The notes: generated by a model from the letters alone, not told the origin. A stretch of 64,000 nt of DNA from Subdoligranulum variabile (GCF_025152575.1 NZ_CP102293.1:2728001-2792000), one strand, 5' to 3'. Shown: positions 17,183-26,626, numbered from the stretch's first letter. Translations and numbers: made by a program.

Positions 17183-19033
17183 ATGACAAAAGCTGAACTC
17201 TACCGCAAAGCCTGTATGCTGCCGCTGCTGCCCGGTGTGTATATCATCCGGGACAAAAGCGACACCATCATCTATATCGGCAAGGCCAAGCGCCTCAAGA
17301 CCCGGGTATCCCAATATTTCCGGGAAGGGGTGCCCCATGATGCCAAGGTGACCCAGATGATCGCCCATGCCTTTACCTTCGATGTGATCGTCTGCCAGAG
17401 CGAGTTTGAGGCCCTGGTACTGGAGGCCAGCCAGATCAAGGCCCATACGCCGAAATACAACATTCTGCTCAAGGATGACAAGGGCTACAGCTATGTCAAG
17501 GTGACAAAGGGCCCCTGGCCGCGGATCTCGGCAGCGCTGCAGAAGGACGATGATGGTGCCGACTATATCGGCCCCTTTACCTCCTCCTTTGCGGTGCGGG
17601 AAATGGTGGAGATGGCCCAGGATTGCTTTTTGCTGCCGCGCTGTAACCGGGAATTCCCCCGGGATTTCGGCAAAGGGCGTCCCTGCCTGAATGCCCATAT
17701 CGGTAAATGTATGGCGGTGTGCAGCGGCAAGATCAGCTGCGAAGCCTACAATGAAGCGGTGCAGGGAGCCTTGCGGATGATCCGCTACGGCAAAAAGGAC
17801 ATCGTCAAACAGCTGCGCGAAAAGATGGAGGCAGCTTCGGAGCGGCTGGATTTTGAAACGGCCGCCTTGCTGCGGGATCAGATCCAGGCCATTGAACGGG
17901 TGGCGGCCGGTCAGAAGGTGGTTATGGATGGGGACACCGAGATGGATGTCATCGCGTTGGCGGGCACGACCCGGGCGGTGTGTGCGGCGGTACTGCGCTA
18001 TCGGGATGGTCGCCTGACCGACAAACGGGAATTTGTCTTTCACGATACCACCGATATCGAACAGGTGCGGGAGGAATTCCTGCCCCAGTATTATCTGGAT
18101 GGGGAGACCATCCCCAAAATCATTGCAGTGGACAAACTGCCCGCCGACGCCGAGGCGTTGAACGAGGCGCTGAACCAGACTCGCGGCAGCAAGGTGGAAC
18201 TCTATGTACCCCAGCGGGGGGATGTGGCCAAGCTGGTGACCATGGCGTATACCAACGCAGTGGAGCGTCTGGGCCGGGAAAGCGGCCGCTACACCCGGGA
18301 GGAAAAACTGCTGGAGGAAGCCGCCCAGATGCTGGGACTGAAGGCGCCGCCCCGGGTCATTGAAAGTTATGATATCTCCAACTGGGGGGACGGCTCCAGC
18401 GTATGCGGTATGGTGGTCTTCAAGGATGGCAAACCCCACCGCTCCGGGTATCGCCGCTTCAAGATGAAGACGGTGGCAGGAACCGACGACTATGCTTCGC
18501 TGGCAGAGACGCTTTCCCGCCGGGCGGCAGAGTATGAAGCGGCCCGCCGGGGTGAAAAACCGGATGGCCCCCAGAACCAGTTCGCCACGCTGCCGGACCT
18601 GCTGCTCATCGACGGCGGACGGGGGCAGGTGGGCGCCGTCAAACAGGCGCTGAAAGGCACGGCGCTGGAGCATGTGCCCACCTTCGGCATGGTCAAGGAC
18701 GATCATCACCGCACCCGTGCCATTGTGGACGATGCAGGCGGAGAAATTGCCATCAACCGGAACCGCAATATTTTTACGTTTGTCACGAACATCCAGGACG
18801 AGACCCACCGTTACGCCAATGACTACCGAAAACGCGCCATGAAAAAGCGCTCCTATGCGGCCACGCTGACCGCCCTGCCCGGCGTGGGGGAAAAGACCAG
18901 TGCGGCTTTGTTGGCGCATTTCAAGACGGTGGCGGCGGTGAAGGCGGCCAGCATTTCGGACCTGGAGGAGGTCAAGGGCATCAGCCACGCCAAGGCGGAA
19001 AAGCTGTACAACGCCCTGCGCAATGGAGTATAA
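17183..19033 (+). CDS. uvrC: Excinuclease ABC subunit C
   Basis: 616 residues. The N-terminal GIY-YIG nuclease (PGVYIIRDKSDTIIYIGKAK, residues 14-33) makes the 3' cut, and a UVR motif (about 200-235) contacts UvrB. A central RNase H-like domain makes the 5' cut and is followed by helix-hairpin-helix motifs (LPGVGEKTSAALLAHF) at the C-terminus. It incises damaged DNA with UvrAB in nucleotide excision repair. It follows the HPr terminator by about 30 bases; its promoter was not clear. Confidence 0.95.
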   Translation: MTKAELYRKACMLPLLPGVYIIRDKSDTIIYIGKAKRLKTRVSQYFREGVPHDAKVTQMIAHAFTFDVIVCQSEFEALVLEASQIKAHTPKYNILLKDDKGYSYVKVTKGPWPRISAALQKDDDGADYIGPFTSSFAVREMVEMAQDCFLLPRCNREFPRDFGKGRPCLNAHIGKCMAVCSGKISCEAYNEAVQGALRMIRYGKKDIVKQLREKMEAASERLDFETAALLRDQIQAIERVAAGQKVVMDGDTEMDVIALAGTTRAVCAAVLRYRDGRLTDKREFVFHDTTDIEQVREEFLPQYYLDGETIPKIIAVDKLPADAEALNEALNQTRGSKVELYVPQRGDVAKLVTMAYTNAVERLGRESGRYTREEKLLEEAAQMLGLKAPPRVIESYDISNWGDGSSVCGMVVFKDGKPHRSGYRRFKMKTVAGTDDYASLAETLSRRAAEYEAARRGEKPDGPQNQFATLPDLLLIDGGRGQVGAVKQALKGTALEHVPTFGMVKDDHHRTRAIVDDAGGEIAINRNRNIFTFVTNIQDETHRYANDYRKRAMKKRSYAATLTALPGVGEKTSAALLAHFKTVAAVKAASISDLEEVKGISHAKAEKLYNALRNGV

Positions 19034-19090
19034 TCGGAATGGCGGTCAGAATATGACCATCTGCAAAAACAACACACAGGGGAGCGTTCT

Positions 19091-21511
19091 ATGCTCATTC
19101 TTACGATTCTTCTGACACTGCTGATCGCGGTATTGTTTGCCTGGCTTCCGGCTCGGCTGGAACATCGCCCTCTGCACCGGGCCGACGTCCTGAGCGGTCC
19201 GGGGCTTGTCCTGGCGGTTTGGGTCTGGGCGGGGTGCATTTATTCCAAACCGGGGCTTGCGGTGGATTTTGACGGATTCCGCCTGTTGGGCATCGCCGGG
19301 ATGGCTTTGTGGGCTTGCGCCGTCACAGCAGGATTCCGGCTGCGCCATCACCTGCCCAAAGGGCGTACCGCAGCGGCGCTGGGCCTGCTGCTGGTCTCGG
19401 CGCTGGGACTGGAACTGTTTGTCTGCAACCTCAACTTCTGGGCTACCCACAGCTACACACCGGTGGACCTGCGCCCCTACCTGACGGAGGAGGCCGATTC
19501 GGACGCACCGTTGACGCTGAACGACGAACACAACACCCTGACGTTTGTGGGGCTGGATCAGGAACTGTACAACCTCCAGCTTTCGGGTCTTTCCTATCAG
19601 TACGACGGTCCCCACCCCGAGGTGCAGAATCCGCTGTTTACCATGACGGTGGCCGCTGCCGACGAAGCCAGTTCGGTCTCCCGTCAGAGCTGGCCCTGGC
19701 AGATTGCCGCCAACGCGGTGCGCAGTCAGACCTGCAGCTTGGATCTCTCGGGCAAGGCGTCCACCCTGACGCTGACCGGCTATGCCTATGCGGGGGAGTA
19801 CCGCCAGTATCCCCTCAGCTATACGCTGCAGACGGTGTATGCCAATGTGCCGCGTCCTCTGGATTTTTCCCTGGTGCGGTTCGCGGTGCTGTTTGCGCTG
19901 CTGGGAGCGGCCTTTGCGCTGCGCCCGGCCAGTGTCCTGTGGCGGGATGCCTATCTGGAACACACCCGCCGTTACCGCCCGGCGGTGCTGCTGGTTATGG
20001 CGGTGCTGGCGGTGCTGGCGTTTTTGGCTCCCTTTGCCGATCGATTCAACGCCGGCGTGGCCACCTCGTTTTACAACACGGCAGACTGGGACGGAGAGAG
20101 CCGCATTACCTTCACCAAACACATCAATGACTGGGTCAACGACACGGCTGCCCAATACGGCTCGCTGGCACACAGTCTTCTGAACGGGCGTCTGGATCTG
20201 GAAAAGGATCCGCCGGAAGGAATGGCCACCCTGGAAAACCCCTACGACACCGCCGCCCGGCAGGATGCAGCGCCCGACGCGCTGTGGGATGTGGCCTACT
20301 ATGGGGGACGCTACTACGTATACTTTGGTCTGGTGCCCTGCCTTCTGTTCCAGCTGCCCTTTGAGGCGCTGACCGGTGTGGGGGACCTGCCGCCCAGTCT
20401 GCCCATGATCCTTATGTCCTGGCTTATGATCCTGGCGGCTTTCGGTTGCGTCAAGCAGACCCTGCGACGCTGGTTCCCGCGGGCAAGTGCGGCGGCCTAT
20501 CTGCTGGCTGCCACCGGCGCGGCGTCCGGCAGCCAGATTTGGTATCTGCTGTTGCGGCCTTCGGTCTATGAATATGCGATCCTCTGCGGAGCCGCTTTCG
20601 TCATGCTGGGACTCTGGCAATGGCTGACCGCTGCCAATACCCCGGTGGGAAAACGGGGCCGTCTGATCGCGCACCTTGCAGTGGGCAGTCTGTGCATGGC
20701 ACTGGTGGCCGGATGCCGACCGCAGATGGAGGTCTTTGCCGTGCTGGCGCTGCCGATTTTCTGGCAGCGGTATGGAACGGGAAAGCGCCTGCGCAGTCGC
20801 GCCGGAGCGGGAGAGTTAGTGGCTTTCCTGCTGCCGGTCATGGCAGTGGCGGCGGTGCTCCTGTGGTACAATGCCGCGCGCTTTGGTTCGCCCTTTGACT
20901 TTGGGGCAACCTACAATCTGACAAGCAACGACATGACCCGCCGCGGGTTCAGTGTGGGACGCATTGCCCCGGCGGTGGTGACCTTCTTGTTTGGGGTGCC
21001 GGGATTCAGCACGGTGTTCCCGTACCTCAGCGCTACGAAAATGAGCACCAACTATATGGGGTTGACCATTACCGAGCTGTTCTACGGCGGGGCACTCGTC
21101 TGCCTGCCGTTTCTGTGGGCGCTGGCGGTTCTGCCCATGGTTCCGAAGCGTCTGCAGAAACACCGCGATCTGCGGGGCATACTGTACGTTGTCCTGACAC
21201 TCGTACTGCTGTTGGCTGTCCTGGACTGCGAGATGGCCGGCGTGCTCTACCGGTATCAGAGCGACTGGCTCGGACCGCTGCTCCTGGCGGGAGCTATGGC
21301 CTGGCTGCTGGCAGAGCAGGTCCTGCAGGACCATGCAGGGCAGCCCGGGATGAGGATGCTGCAAACCTGCTATCGCAGGGCGCTGCCGCTGGCGGTACTG
21401 GTGGGAGCCGCCTACAATTTCTGCGTGTATTTTACGGCGGAGCCCGGGCTGATCGGGCAGAATCCGTCGCTGTATCAAAATGTGAGTCGCCTGGTCCAGT
21501 TCTGGCTGTGA
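19091..21511 (+). CDS. Large polytopic membrane protein, GT-C-like
   Basis: 806 residues starting after GGGGAG. There is a cluster of four or more N-terminal membrane helices (1-120) and an extracytoplasmic domain of beta character (about 125-255). A second long block of helices runs to the C-terminus. The segment WYNAARFGSPFDFGATYN resembles the conserved end of lipid-linked-sugar GT-C transferases and related hypothetical proteins. I do not recognise a defined family; a role in envelope sugar transfer is only inferred. It follows uvrC by 57 bases and ends at a strong terminator. Confidence 0.6.
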   Translation: MLILTILLTLLIAVLFAWLPARLEHRPLHRADVLSGPGLVLAVWVWAGCIYSKPGLAVDFDGFRLLGIAGMALWACAVTAGFRLRHHLPKGRTAAALGLLLVSALGLELFVCNLNFWATHSYTPVDLRPYLTEEADSDAPLTLNDEHNTLTFVGLDQELYNLQLSGLSYQYDGPHPEVQNPLFTMTVAAADEASSVSRQSWPWQIAANAVRSQTCSLDLSGKASTLTLTGYAYAGEYRQYPLSYTLQTVYANVPRPLDFSLVRFAVLFALLGAAFALRPASVLWRDAYLEHTRRYRPAVLLVMAVLAVLAFLAPFADRFNAGVATSFYNTADWDGESRITFTKHINDWVNDTAAQYGSLAHSLLNGRLDLEKDPPEGMATLENPYDTAARQDAAPDALWDVAYYGGRYYVYFGLVPCLLFQLPFEALTGVGDLPPSLPMILMSWLMILAAFGCVKQTLRRWFPRASAAAYLLAATGAASGSQIWYLLLRPSVYEYAILCGAAFVMLGLWQWLTAANTPVGKRGRLIAHLAVGSLCMALVAGCRPQMEVFAVLALPIFWQRYGTGKRLRSRAGAGELVAFLLPVMAVAAVLLWYNAARFGSPFDFGATYNLTSNDMTRRGFSVGRIAPAVVTFLFGVPGFSTVFPYLSATKMSTNYMGLTITELFYGGALVCLPFLWALAVLPMVPKRLQKHRDLRGILYVVLTLVLLLAVLDCEMAGVLYRYQSDWLGPLLLAGAMAWLLAEQVLQDHAGQPGMRMLQTCYRRALPLAVLVGAAYNFCVYFTAEPGLIGQNPSLYQNVSRLVQFWL

Positions 21512-21520
21512 CCGGTTCAC

Positions 21521-21558
21521 CAAAAGGTCCTTCCGGAGCTATCCGGGAGGGCCTTTTG
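21521..21558 (+). terminator. Terminator after the GT-C-like gene
   Basis: CAAAAGGTCCTTCCGGA and TCCGGGAGGGCCTTTTG pair around a very short loop. Confidence 0.75.
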
Positions 21559-21560
21559 CC

Positions 21561-21589
21561 TTGCATAATGGAGTCGTAACCACTATAAT
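21561..21589 (+). promoter_or_regulatory. Promoter of the two-component/sugar-binding operon
   Basis: TTGCAT (21561-21566), 17 bases, perfect TATAAT (21584-21589), 29 bases before the response regulator start. Confidence 0.75.
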
Positions 21590-21618
21590 AAAAGGCAGCA
21601 AACGAAGGAGAAAATCGT

Positions 21619-22884
21619 ATGGCTGATAAAAATATTTATACGGTGGTCGTGGCGGACGACGAAGACGAGCTGCGGGAAGCGGTCTGTACCATGACCCCCT
21701 GGGAGGCCCTGGGCTTCCATTTGGTGGGCAATGCCAGCAATGGTCTGGATGCCCTGGAACTGGTGGAGCGGTTGGAGCCGGACCTGCTGTTGACCGATAT
21801 CCGGATGCCTTTTATCTCAGGCATTGAACTGGCCCGCCAGGTGCGTGAGATCCGTCCCGCCATGCACATTGCGTTCTTGAGCGGCTATGATGATTTTGAG
21901 TATGCCAAGCAGGCCATTCAGTACAACATCATCAGTTACATGCTCAAGCCGCTGACGATGGACGGTCTGGCTGCGGAACTGAAGGTCATTCACGAAAAGA
22001 TCGACCAGCGCTATGCCAGCCTGCGTCGTCGGGACAACAACCAGGGGGACCGGGCGGCGTTCCTGATCCCGCTGGTGCTGGAACATTACGACGCAGCCCC
22101 GGAGGGACTGGAAAATTCTCTGCGGGAAAATGCGGCGGCCTGCGGCCTGCTGCGCGGTGTGGATGACCGCGCCCTGCTGGTGGTCCTGACGGCGATGATG
22201 TCGGACGGCAAGCCCTGTGAGCCGGGCTTTGTGCGCCTGGTGGAGCAGCTGGCCAACAAATATCTGCGCCATTTTGTCTTTCTGTCCAGTGGACGGGCGG
22301 TGGCGGTGCTCCTCGGCAATCCCTCGGATTTTGATGAGTATCTGCATATTCTGGCCGATGAGATCTGCCAGTTGACCGAGCGTGCGCTGGGAGAGCGGGT
22401 GCTGGTGGGCGTAGGACGCCCGGTGGCCCAGTTCACCCAGCTCAACGGGGCCTACCGGCAGGCGCTGGAAGCGCTGCATGCTGCCGAGGAGAGCGAAGGC
22501 GGCGTCAGCTTTACGGCGGATACCCGCAAGGGCGGGGGGCTGTGCGAGCGCGCGCTGGAGATCATCGAACAGCATTACATGGATGAAGACCTTTCGCTGG
22601 CGTCTCTGAGCGCTATGCTGGATGTAAGCCCCAACCATCTGAGCGCCTGCATCAAGAAGACAGCGGGGGAGACCTTTATCAATATTCTGGTGCGTCGGAG
22701 GATGGAGGCTGCTCAGCAGCTGCTTCTGACCACCAACCTGCAGGTGCAGGAAATTGCCCGTCGCTGCGGCTACTCCGACCAGCATTATTTCAGTTATTGC
22801 TTTAAAAAGTACAGCGGAACTTCGCCGGGGGCACTGCGGCGTCAGCGCGCGGCCCAGGCAGCCAGGGAAGGGGCTGTCTCATGA
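21619..22884 (+). CDS. YesN-type response regulator with AraC domain
   Basis: 421 residues after GAAGGAG. The receiver domain (1-125) has the acidic pair Asp13/Asp14, phospho-acceptor Asp60 in LLLTDIRMP, and Lys110 in YMLKPL. A variable linker precedes the C-terminal double helix-turn-helix of the AraC family (about 310-410; LASLSAMLDVSPNHLSACIK and IARRCGYSDQHYFSYCFKKY). It should activate genes in answer to the partner kinase, typically sugar uptake or polysaccharide use. Its last four bases overlap the kinase start. Confidence 0.92.
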   Translation: MADKNIYTVVVADDEDELREAVCTMTPWEALGFHLVGNASNGLDALELVERLEPDLLLTDIRMPFISGIELARQVREIRPAMHIAFLSGYDDFEYAKQAIQYNIISYMLKPLTMDGLAAELKVIHEKIDQRYASLRRRDNNQGDRAAFLIPLVLEHYDAAPEGLENSLRENAAACGLLRGVDDRALLVVLTAMMSDGKPCEPGFVRLVEQLANKYLRHFVFLSSGRAVAVLLGNPSDFDEYLHILADEICQLTERALGERVLVGVGRPVAQFTQLNGAYRQALEALHAAEESEGGVSFTADTRKGGGLCERALEIIEQHYMDEDLSLASLSAMLDVSPNHLSACIKKTAGETFINILVRRRMEAAQQLLLTTNLQVQEIARRCGYSDQHYFSYCFKKYSGTSPGALRRQRAAQAAREGAVS

Positions 22885-24605
22885 AGCGGTCCTGCCGGCC
22901 GCCCCGCACGGCGCCGCTGATCGTTGTTCTGATCACGGCGGTGGCGGCGGTCACGCTGCTGCTGTGCGTGGGAACCTTCCTGCAGAGTTACCGTGCCTCG
23001 GTGGTGCAGAGCGCCCGTACCAGCAGTGCCCAGGCGGTAAGCCAGGTTGTGGGAACCGTCAGCAACTATGTGGAGAACCTGGAAGAGACGGTCAACGACG
23101 TCATGGAGGAGATGAATGCTCCGGAGGAGAGCCGGGACGCCTACCTCAATGCATGGTTGAACGCCCGCAGTGAGGTGGTGGCCGTGACGACCTACGACGC
23201 CGCCGGTACATTGCAGGATTGTTGGGCGTTGGGGCACAAGCCTCGTGGGAAAATTTTTGAAAATCTTTCCTTTGACCTGAGCATGGCCCAATGGTATGAC
23301 GAGGGTTATATCAGTTCGCCCCATGTGGAATCCATCTTTGAAGGGTACTATCCCTGGGTGGTCACAGTGGTACGCCCCATGCCGGGGGGCGGCAGTGCCA
23401 GCTGGGTGGCGGTGGATGTGCGTTTTTCGGGGCTGGGATCCAGCATCAACGGCGTCGGCATCGGCCAGCACGGGTATTGCTACCTGATGGATGAGCATGG
23501 CAACATGGTCTATCATCCCCAGCAGCAGCTGCTGTACGCCGGGATCAAGAGCGAGGAAGTGGCCCGGCTGGCCAACCTCGCGGACGGTACCTATGTGGAG
23601 GATACCGTCATCTACAGCCTGCAGGATGTACCGGACAGCAACTGGCGGGTGGTGGGCGTCAGTTATATCGACGAGACGGTGAACCAGAGCTTCTGGCAGA
23701 TGGTCCGCATCACGCTGGCGTCCTCGGTGCTGATTCTGGCGGCGGCGCTGCTGGCCGGATGGGTCATCTCCCATCTGCTCAGCCGCCCGCTGCAGCAGCT
23801 GGAAACCGCCATGGAAGAGTTTGAGCAGAATGCCGACGGTTTCACCTATACGCCGGTGGCCGGCACCCGGGAGGTACAGGAACTTTCGGATTCCTTCGGC
23901 CATATGGTCGTGCGCATCCAGAAGCTGATGACCACCGTGCGGGAGGAAGAAATCGACCTGCGCAAAACCGAGCTCAAGGCCCTGCAGGCGCAGATCAACC
24001 CGCACTTCCTGTACAATACGCTGGACTCCATTGCCTGGATGTGCGAACGCGGAAAGAATGCCGATGCAGTAAAGATGGTCCACGCCCTGGCGCGGCTGTT
24101 CCGCATCAGCATCAGCCGTGGACATGAGCTGATCCCCATTGAAAAGGAATTGCAGCATGCAGAATCCTATCTGCTGATCCAGAAATTCCGGTATAAAAAC
24201 CAGTTCACCTATCATTTTACGGTAGATGAAAGCTGTCTGCACTGCCTGTGCAACAAGATCACGCTGCAGCCGATCATCGAAAATTCCATCACCCACGGAC
24301 TGGACCTCCTGGTGGACCCGGGACATATTGAGATCGAGGTCTGCTCCGACGGGGATGACATCCTGTTCAAGGTGACCGATGACGGTATAGGCATGTCCCG
24401 GGAACAGGTGGCGGAACTTCTGAAGAATGAACCCAGTGACCGCACCGGCATCGGCATCAAGAATGTGAATGACCGGCTGCGGATCTATTTTGGCCCGCAG
24501 TACGGCATGTCCATCGAAAGCGTTCCCGACGAGGGAACGACGGTGACCATCCGGATGCCGCGCGTGCCGGAGGACCGGGAGGGCGATTATGATAAAACAC
24601 AGTAA
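22881..24605 (+). CDS. YesM-type sensor histidine kinase
   Basis: 574 residues. There is a first membrane helix (about 12-35), an extracellular sensor domain of the Cache type (about 36-270), a second membrane helix (about 273-297) and a HAMP segment. The His_kinase domain has the phosphorylated His375 in QAQINPHFLYNTLDS, and the ATPase domain has IIENSITHG and DDGIGMS. It pairs with the response regulator just upstream, overlapping it by ATGA. The last 17 bases overlap the sugar-binding lipoprotein gene, so all three are co-translated. Confidence 0.92.
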   Translation: MKRSCRPPRTAPLIVVLITAVAAVTLLLCVGTFLQSYRASVVQSARTSSAQAVSQVVGTVSNYVENLEETVNDVMEEMNAPEESRDAYLNAWLNARSEVVAVTTYDAAGTLQDCWALGHKPRGKIFENLSFDLSMAQWYDEGYISSPHVESIFEGYYPWVVTVVRPMPGGGSASWVAVDVRFSGLGSSINGVGIGQHGYCYLMDEHGNMVYHPQQQLLYAGIKSEEVARLANLADGTYVEDTVIYSLQDVPDSNWRVVGVSYIDETVNQSFWQMVRITLASSVLILAAALLAGWVISHLLSRPLQQLETAMEEFEQNADGFTYTPVAGTREVQELSDSFGHMVVRIQKLMTTVREEEIDLRKTELKALQAQINPHFLYNTLDSIAWMCERGKNADAVKMVHALARLFRISISRGHELIPIEKELQHAESYLLIQKFRYKNQFTYHFTVDESCLHCLCNKITLQPIIENSITHGLDLLVDPGHIEIEVCSDGDDILFKVTDDGIGMSREQVAELLKNEPSDRTGIGIKNVNDRLRIYFGPQYGMSIESVPDEGTTVTIRMPRVPEDREGDYDKTQ

Positions 24606-25563
24606 GCGCCTGCCGGCGCTGCTGGCAGCGCTCTGTCTGCTGGCGGGATGCGCCTCCTCTGCGGCTCAGGTGCCGGAGGAAAACCGTTACAAGGTGGCGC
24701 TGGTGGCCAAATCCACCAACACGGATTTCTGGAAAGCGGTTTTTGTGGGGGCGGAAGCGGCAGCCACCGAATACAATATGGACCTGACCATCGATGGTCC
24801 CGAGACCGAGGAAGACTACGAGACCCAGAACCGGATGATCGCCGAAGCCGTGGAGAACGGGGCCCAGGCGTTGGTATTTTCGGCCATTGATTTTGATGCC
24901 AATGCCCCGGCCATCGAGGAAGCTGCAGATAAAGGAGTCAAGATCGTTGTCATCGACTCGGCGGTGAATACGGAGGATGTGGCAACCTATATTGGCACCG
25001 ACAACTACAGCGCGGGGCAGATGGCGGCTGAGGCAGCGCTGCAGGGGACCGAAGGCACCCTGAAAGTGGGCATCGTCAATTACGATGTGAACAGTGCCAA
25101 TGGACAGGACCGGGAGCGCGGCGCGGTGGACACCTTTGCCGAGAGCGGACGGGCCGAAATTGTGGCCACGATCCACACGCTGGCGGAGGCTTCCAGCGCT
25201 CAGGAGGATACCCGGAAGATGTTGCAGGACCACCCGGAGATCAATGCGCTTCTGGCCTTTAACGAACCCACCAGCGTGGGGGCGGCTCAGGCGGTGGAGG
25301 AGCTGCATCTGCAGAATGCCCTGTGGATGGTGGCCTTTGATTCCAATCTGGTCACAATCGACGCGCTACAGACCGGCGTGGTGGATGCGCTGGTCATTCA
25401 GAACACCTACGAGATGGGGTATTTTGGGGTGCAGAGCGCCTACAAACTGCTCAGCGGTCAGCGCAGTGAAGTGGAAAAACACGTGGATACCGCGACCCGC
25501 GTCATTAACCGGGAAAACCTGTTTGACCTGGACAGCCAGAAAGTGCTGTTCCCGGTATCCTGA
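24589..25563 (+). CDS. Periplasmic-binding-protein lipoprotein, RbsB type
   Basis: 324 residues. A lipoprotein signal ends in LLAGC (Cys near 21). The mature part begins YKVALVAKSTNTDFWKAV and has the two-lobed sugar-binding fold of the RbsB/LacI class (pentose or hexose ligands, autoinducer-2). It overlaps the kinase gene by 17 bases. No permease or ATPase lies nearby, so it may act as a ligand presenter for the kinase, or serve a transporter encoded elsewhere; this is inference. About 27 bases after its stop an insertion sequence begins. Confidence 0.85.
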   Translation: MIKHSKRLPALLAALCLLAGCASSAAQVPEENRYKVALVAKSTNTDFWKAVFVGAEAAATEYNMDLTIDGPETEEDYETQNRMIAEAVENGAQALVFSAIDFDANAPAIEEAADKGVKIVVIDSAVNTEDVATYIGTDNYSAGQMAAEAALQGTEGTLKVGIVNYDVNSANGQDRERGAVDTFAESGRAEIVATIHTLAEASSAQEDTRKMLQDHPEINALLAFNEPTSVGAAQAVEELHLQNALWMVAFDSNLVTIDALQTGVVDALVIQNTYEMGYFGVQSAYKLLSGQRSEVEKHVDTATRVINRENLFDLDSQKVLFPVS

Positions 25564-25653
25564 AATAAGAAAAGCCGCCCCGCAGACTTGTGAACTGCCC
25601 CAAATTGTGCGGACATCACAAAAAACGCCTGGGGATGTAAGGGAACGGAAGTT

Positions 25654-26259
25654 TTAGTAAGAGAGGCGTCGCGCCAGCGGCGCCTCTCCAGTTTTTAGCT
25701 GGATACGTTCATGGTTATAGAATTGAATATAGCGGTCAATCATCTCGTTGGCCTCTGAAAAGGTAGCTGGTTTGTATCGGTAGATACATTCTGTTTTGAG
25801 AATAGAGAAGAAATTTTCTGCCATCGCATTGTCATATGGGTTTCCTCGTCTTGACATAGACGGCGTAATGCCGTATGTTGGAGTCGGCTCAAAATATGCT
25901 TGCGAGGCGTATTGAGCACCCTGGTCGCTGTGGAGTTGCAGCGCTTCAGCGACCTTCTTTTTTACTTGCTTCATAGCAAGATGCATGGTATCCAGAAGCA
26001 GATTTACTGTTTGTTCCGTTCCGGTTTTGTAAGCTACAATGCAATTATCGTAGAGATCGCGGATCATGGACAGGTACAGTACACCTTGCTTGGTGTGAAT
26101 GTAGGAAATGTCCGTGCCCCATTTGCTGTTGGGCCTGTCTGCACGGCGAACAAAATCATAATAGCCGCTGCGGGATACACCAAAAAATCTGCACATGACG
26201 GACACGGAATATTCTGCTCGGTGCCGGTATATCACCTGGTATTTGAGTTTGGGCCTCAC
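25654..26259 (-). pseudogene. IS3-family transposase OrfB with internal in-frame deletion
   Basis: 201 residues where IS3-family OrfB is about 280. The start (VMCRFFGVSRSGYYDF, residues 21-36) runs straight into ADRPNSKWGTDISYI. The usual HTH_21 segment (IxxxYGYRRI and what follows) between them is missing. The DDE integrase residues remain: Asp50 in WGTDIS, Asp112 in LHSDQGAQY, Glu148 in AMAENFFS. The repeated ADRP-coding stretch expected at both ends of the missing part suggests deletion between short repeats. The frame is intact, so a shortened protein could be made. It overlaps orfA by four bases. Confidence 0.8.
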
Positions 26260-26522
26260 TTCCTTTCGACAGATTGCAGAAAATCCCGCAACAGTTCGTT
26301 CTCCATCTTTAGCCTTTTGTTCTCGTATTTGTACTCCGCCAATGTCTTGGCTGGCTTTCTTCCCCGCTGTTTAGGAAGGACCTTTTCCTGCTTGTGTCGT
26401 GCGCGGCAGAGCAAATCTTTTACTGCTCTCTCACTTTGCGATCTCTTCCTCGTTTTCCCTTCCGCCTGCAGTTGCTGGACGTCTGGAAGAAGTGCCTTCA
26501 CTTTTTCATAGTTCCTGGTCAT
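26256..26522 (-). CDS. IS3-family OrfA
   Basis: 88 residues. Basic region RKRSQSERAVKDLLCRAR followed by a leucine-zipper-like coiled coil (KTLAEYKYENKRLKMENELLRDFL, residues about 59-82), typical of the second half of IS150/IS3-type OrfA. It lacks a full N-terminal helix-turn-helix. OrfA normally binds the terminal repeats and, fused to OrfB by -1 frameshifting, forms the transposase. Confidence 0.8.
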   Translation of the reverse strand: MTRNYEKVKALLPDVQQLQAEGKTRKRSQSERAVKDLLCRARHKQEKVLPKQRGRKPAKTLAEYKYENKRLKMENELLRDFLQSVERK

Positions 26523-26529
26523 TAAAATA

Positions 26530-26568
26530 CCCCCTGATGTAGTACTTCCATTTTCCTACATCAGGGGG
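26530..26568. terminator. Perfect 13-bp hairpin at the right end of the insertion sequence
   Basis: CCCCCTGATGTAG (26530-26542) pairs with CTACATCAGGGGG (26556-26568). It lies just upstream of orfA. It probably blocks outside transcription from reading into the transposase genes, as seen in other insertion sequences. Confidence 0.7.
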
Positions 26569-26626
26569 CGTTTTGTCTATTGTCTGATTTTACTGGTTCG
26601 GTTCATCTTCATTGCTGTTAAAAAGA

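Larger units (their letters stand above)
25591..26605 (-). mobile_element. IS3-family insertion sequence, internally deleted
   Basis: 1015 bp. Imperfect terminal inverted repeats start TGAAC at the left and, read inward from the right, TGAACCG, with further matches including GACA and AAAACGCC. orfA and orfB lie on the minus strand. orfB lacks a block of about 80 codons between its N-terminal segment and the catalytic domain, so the copy is probably unable to move by itself. No clear 3-4 base target duplication is visible at the ends. The sequence left of it (GAAAAGCCGCCCCGCAG) looks like half of a terminator whose partner arm is missing on the other side. Confidence 0.88.

Noticed and set aside
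25584..26612. Target-site duplication flanking the insertion sequence
   Set aside because: The bases before 25591 (CTTG) and after 26605 (TCTT) do not match for 3 or 4 bases.
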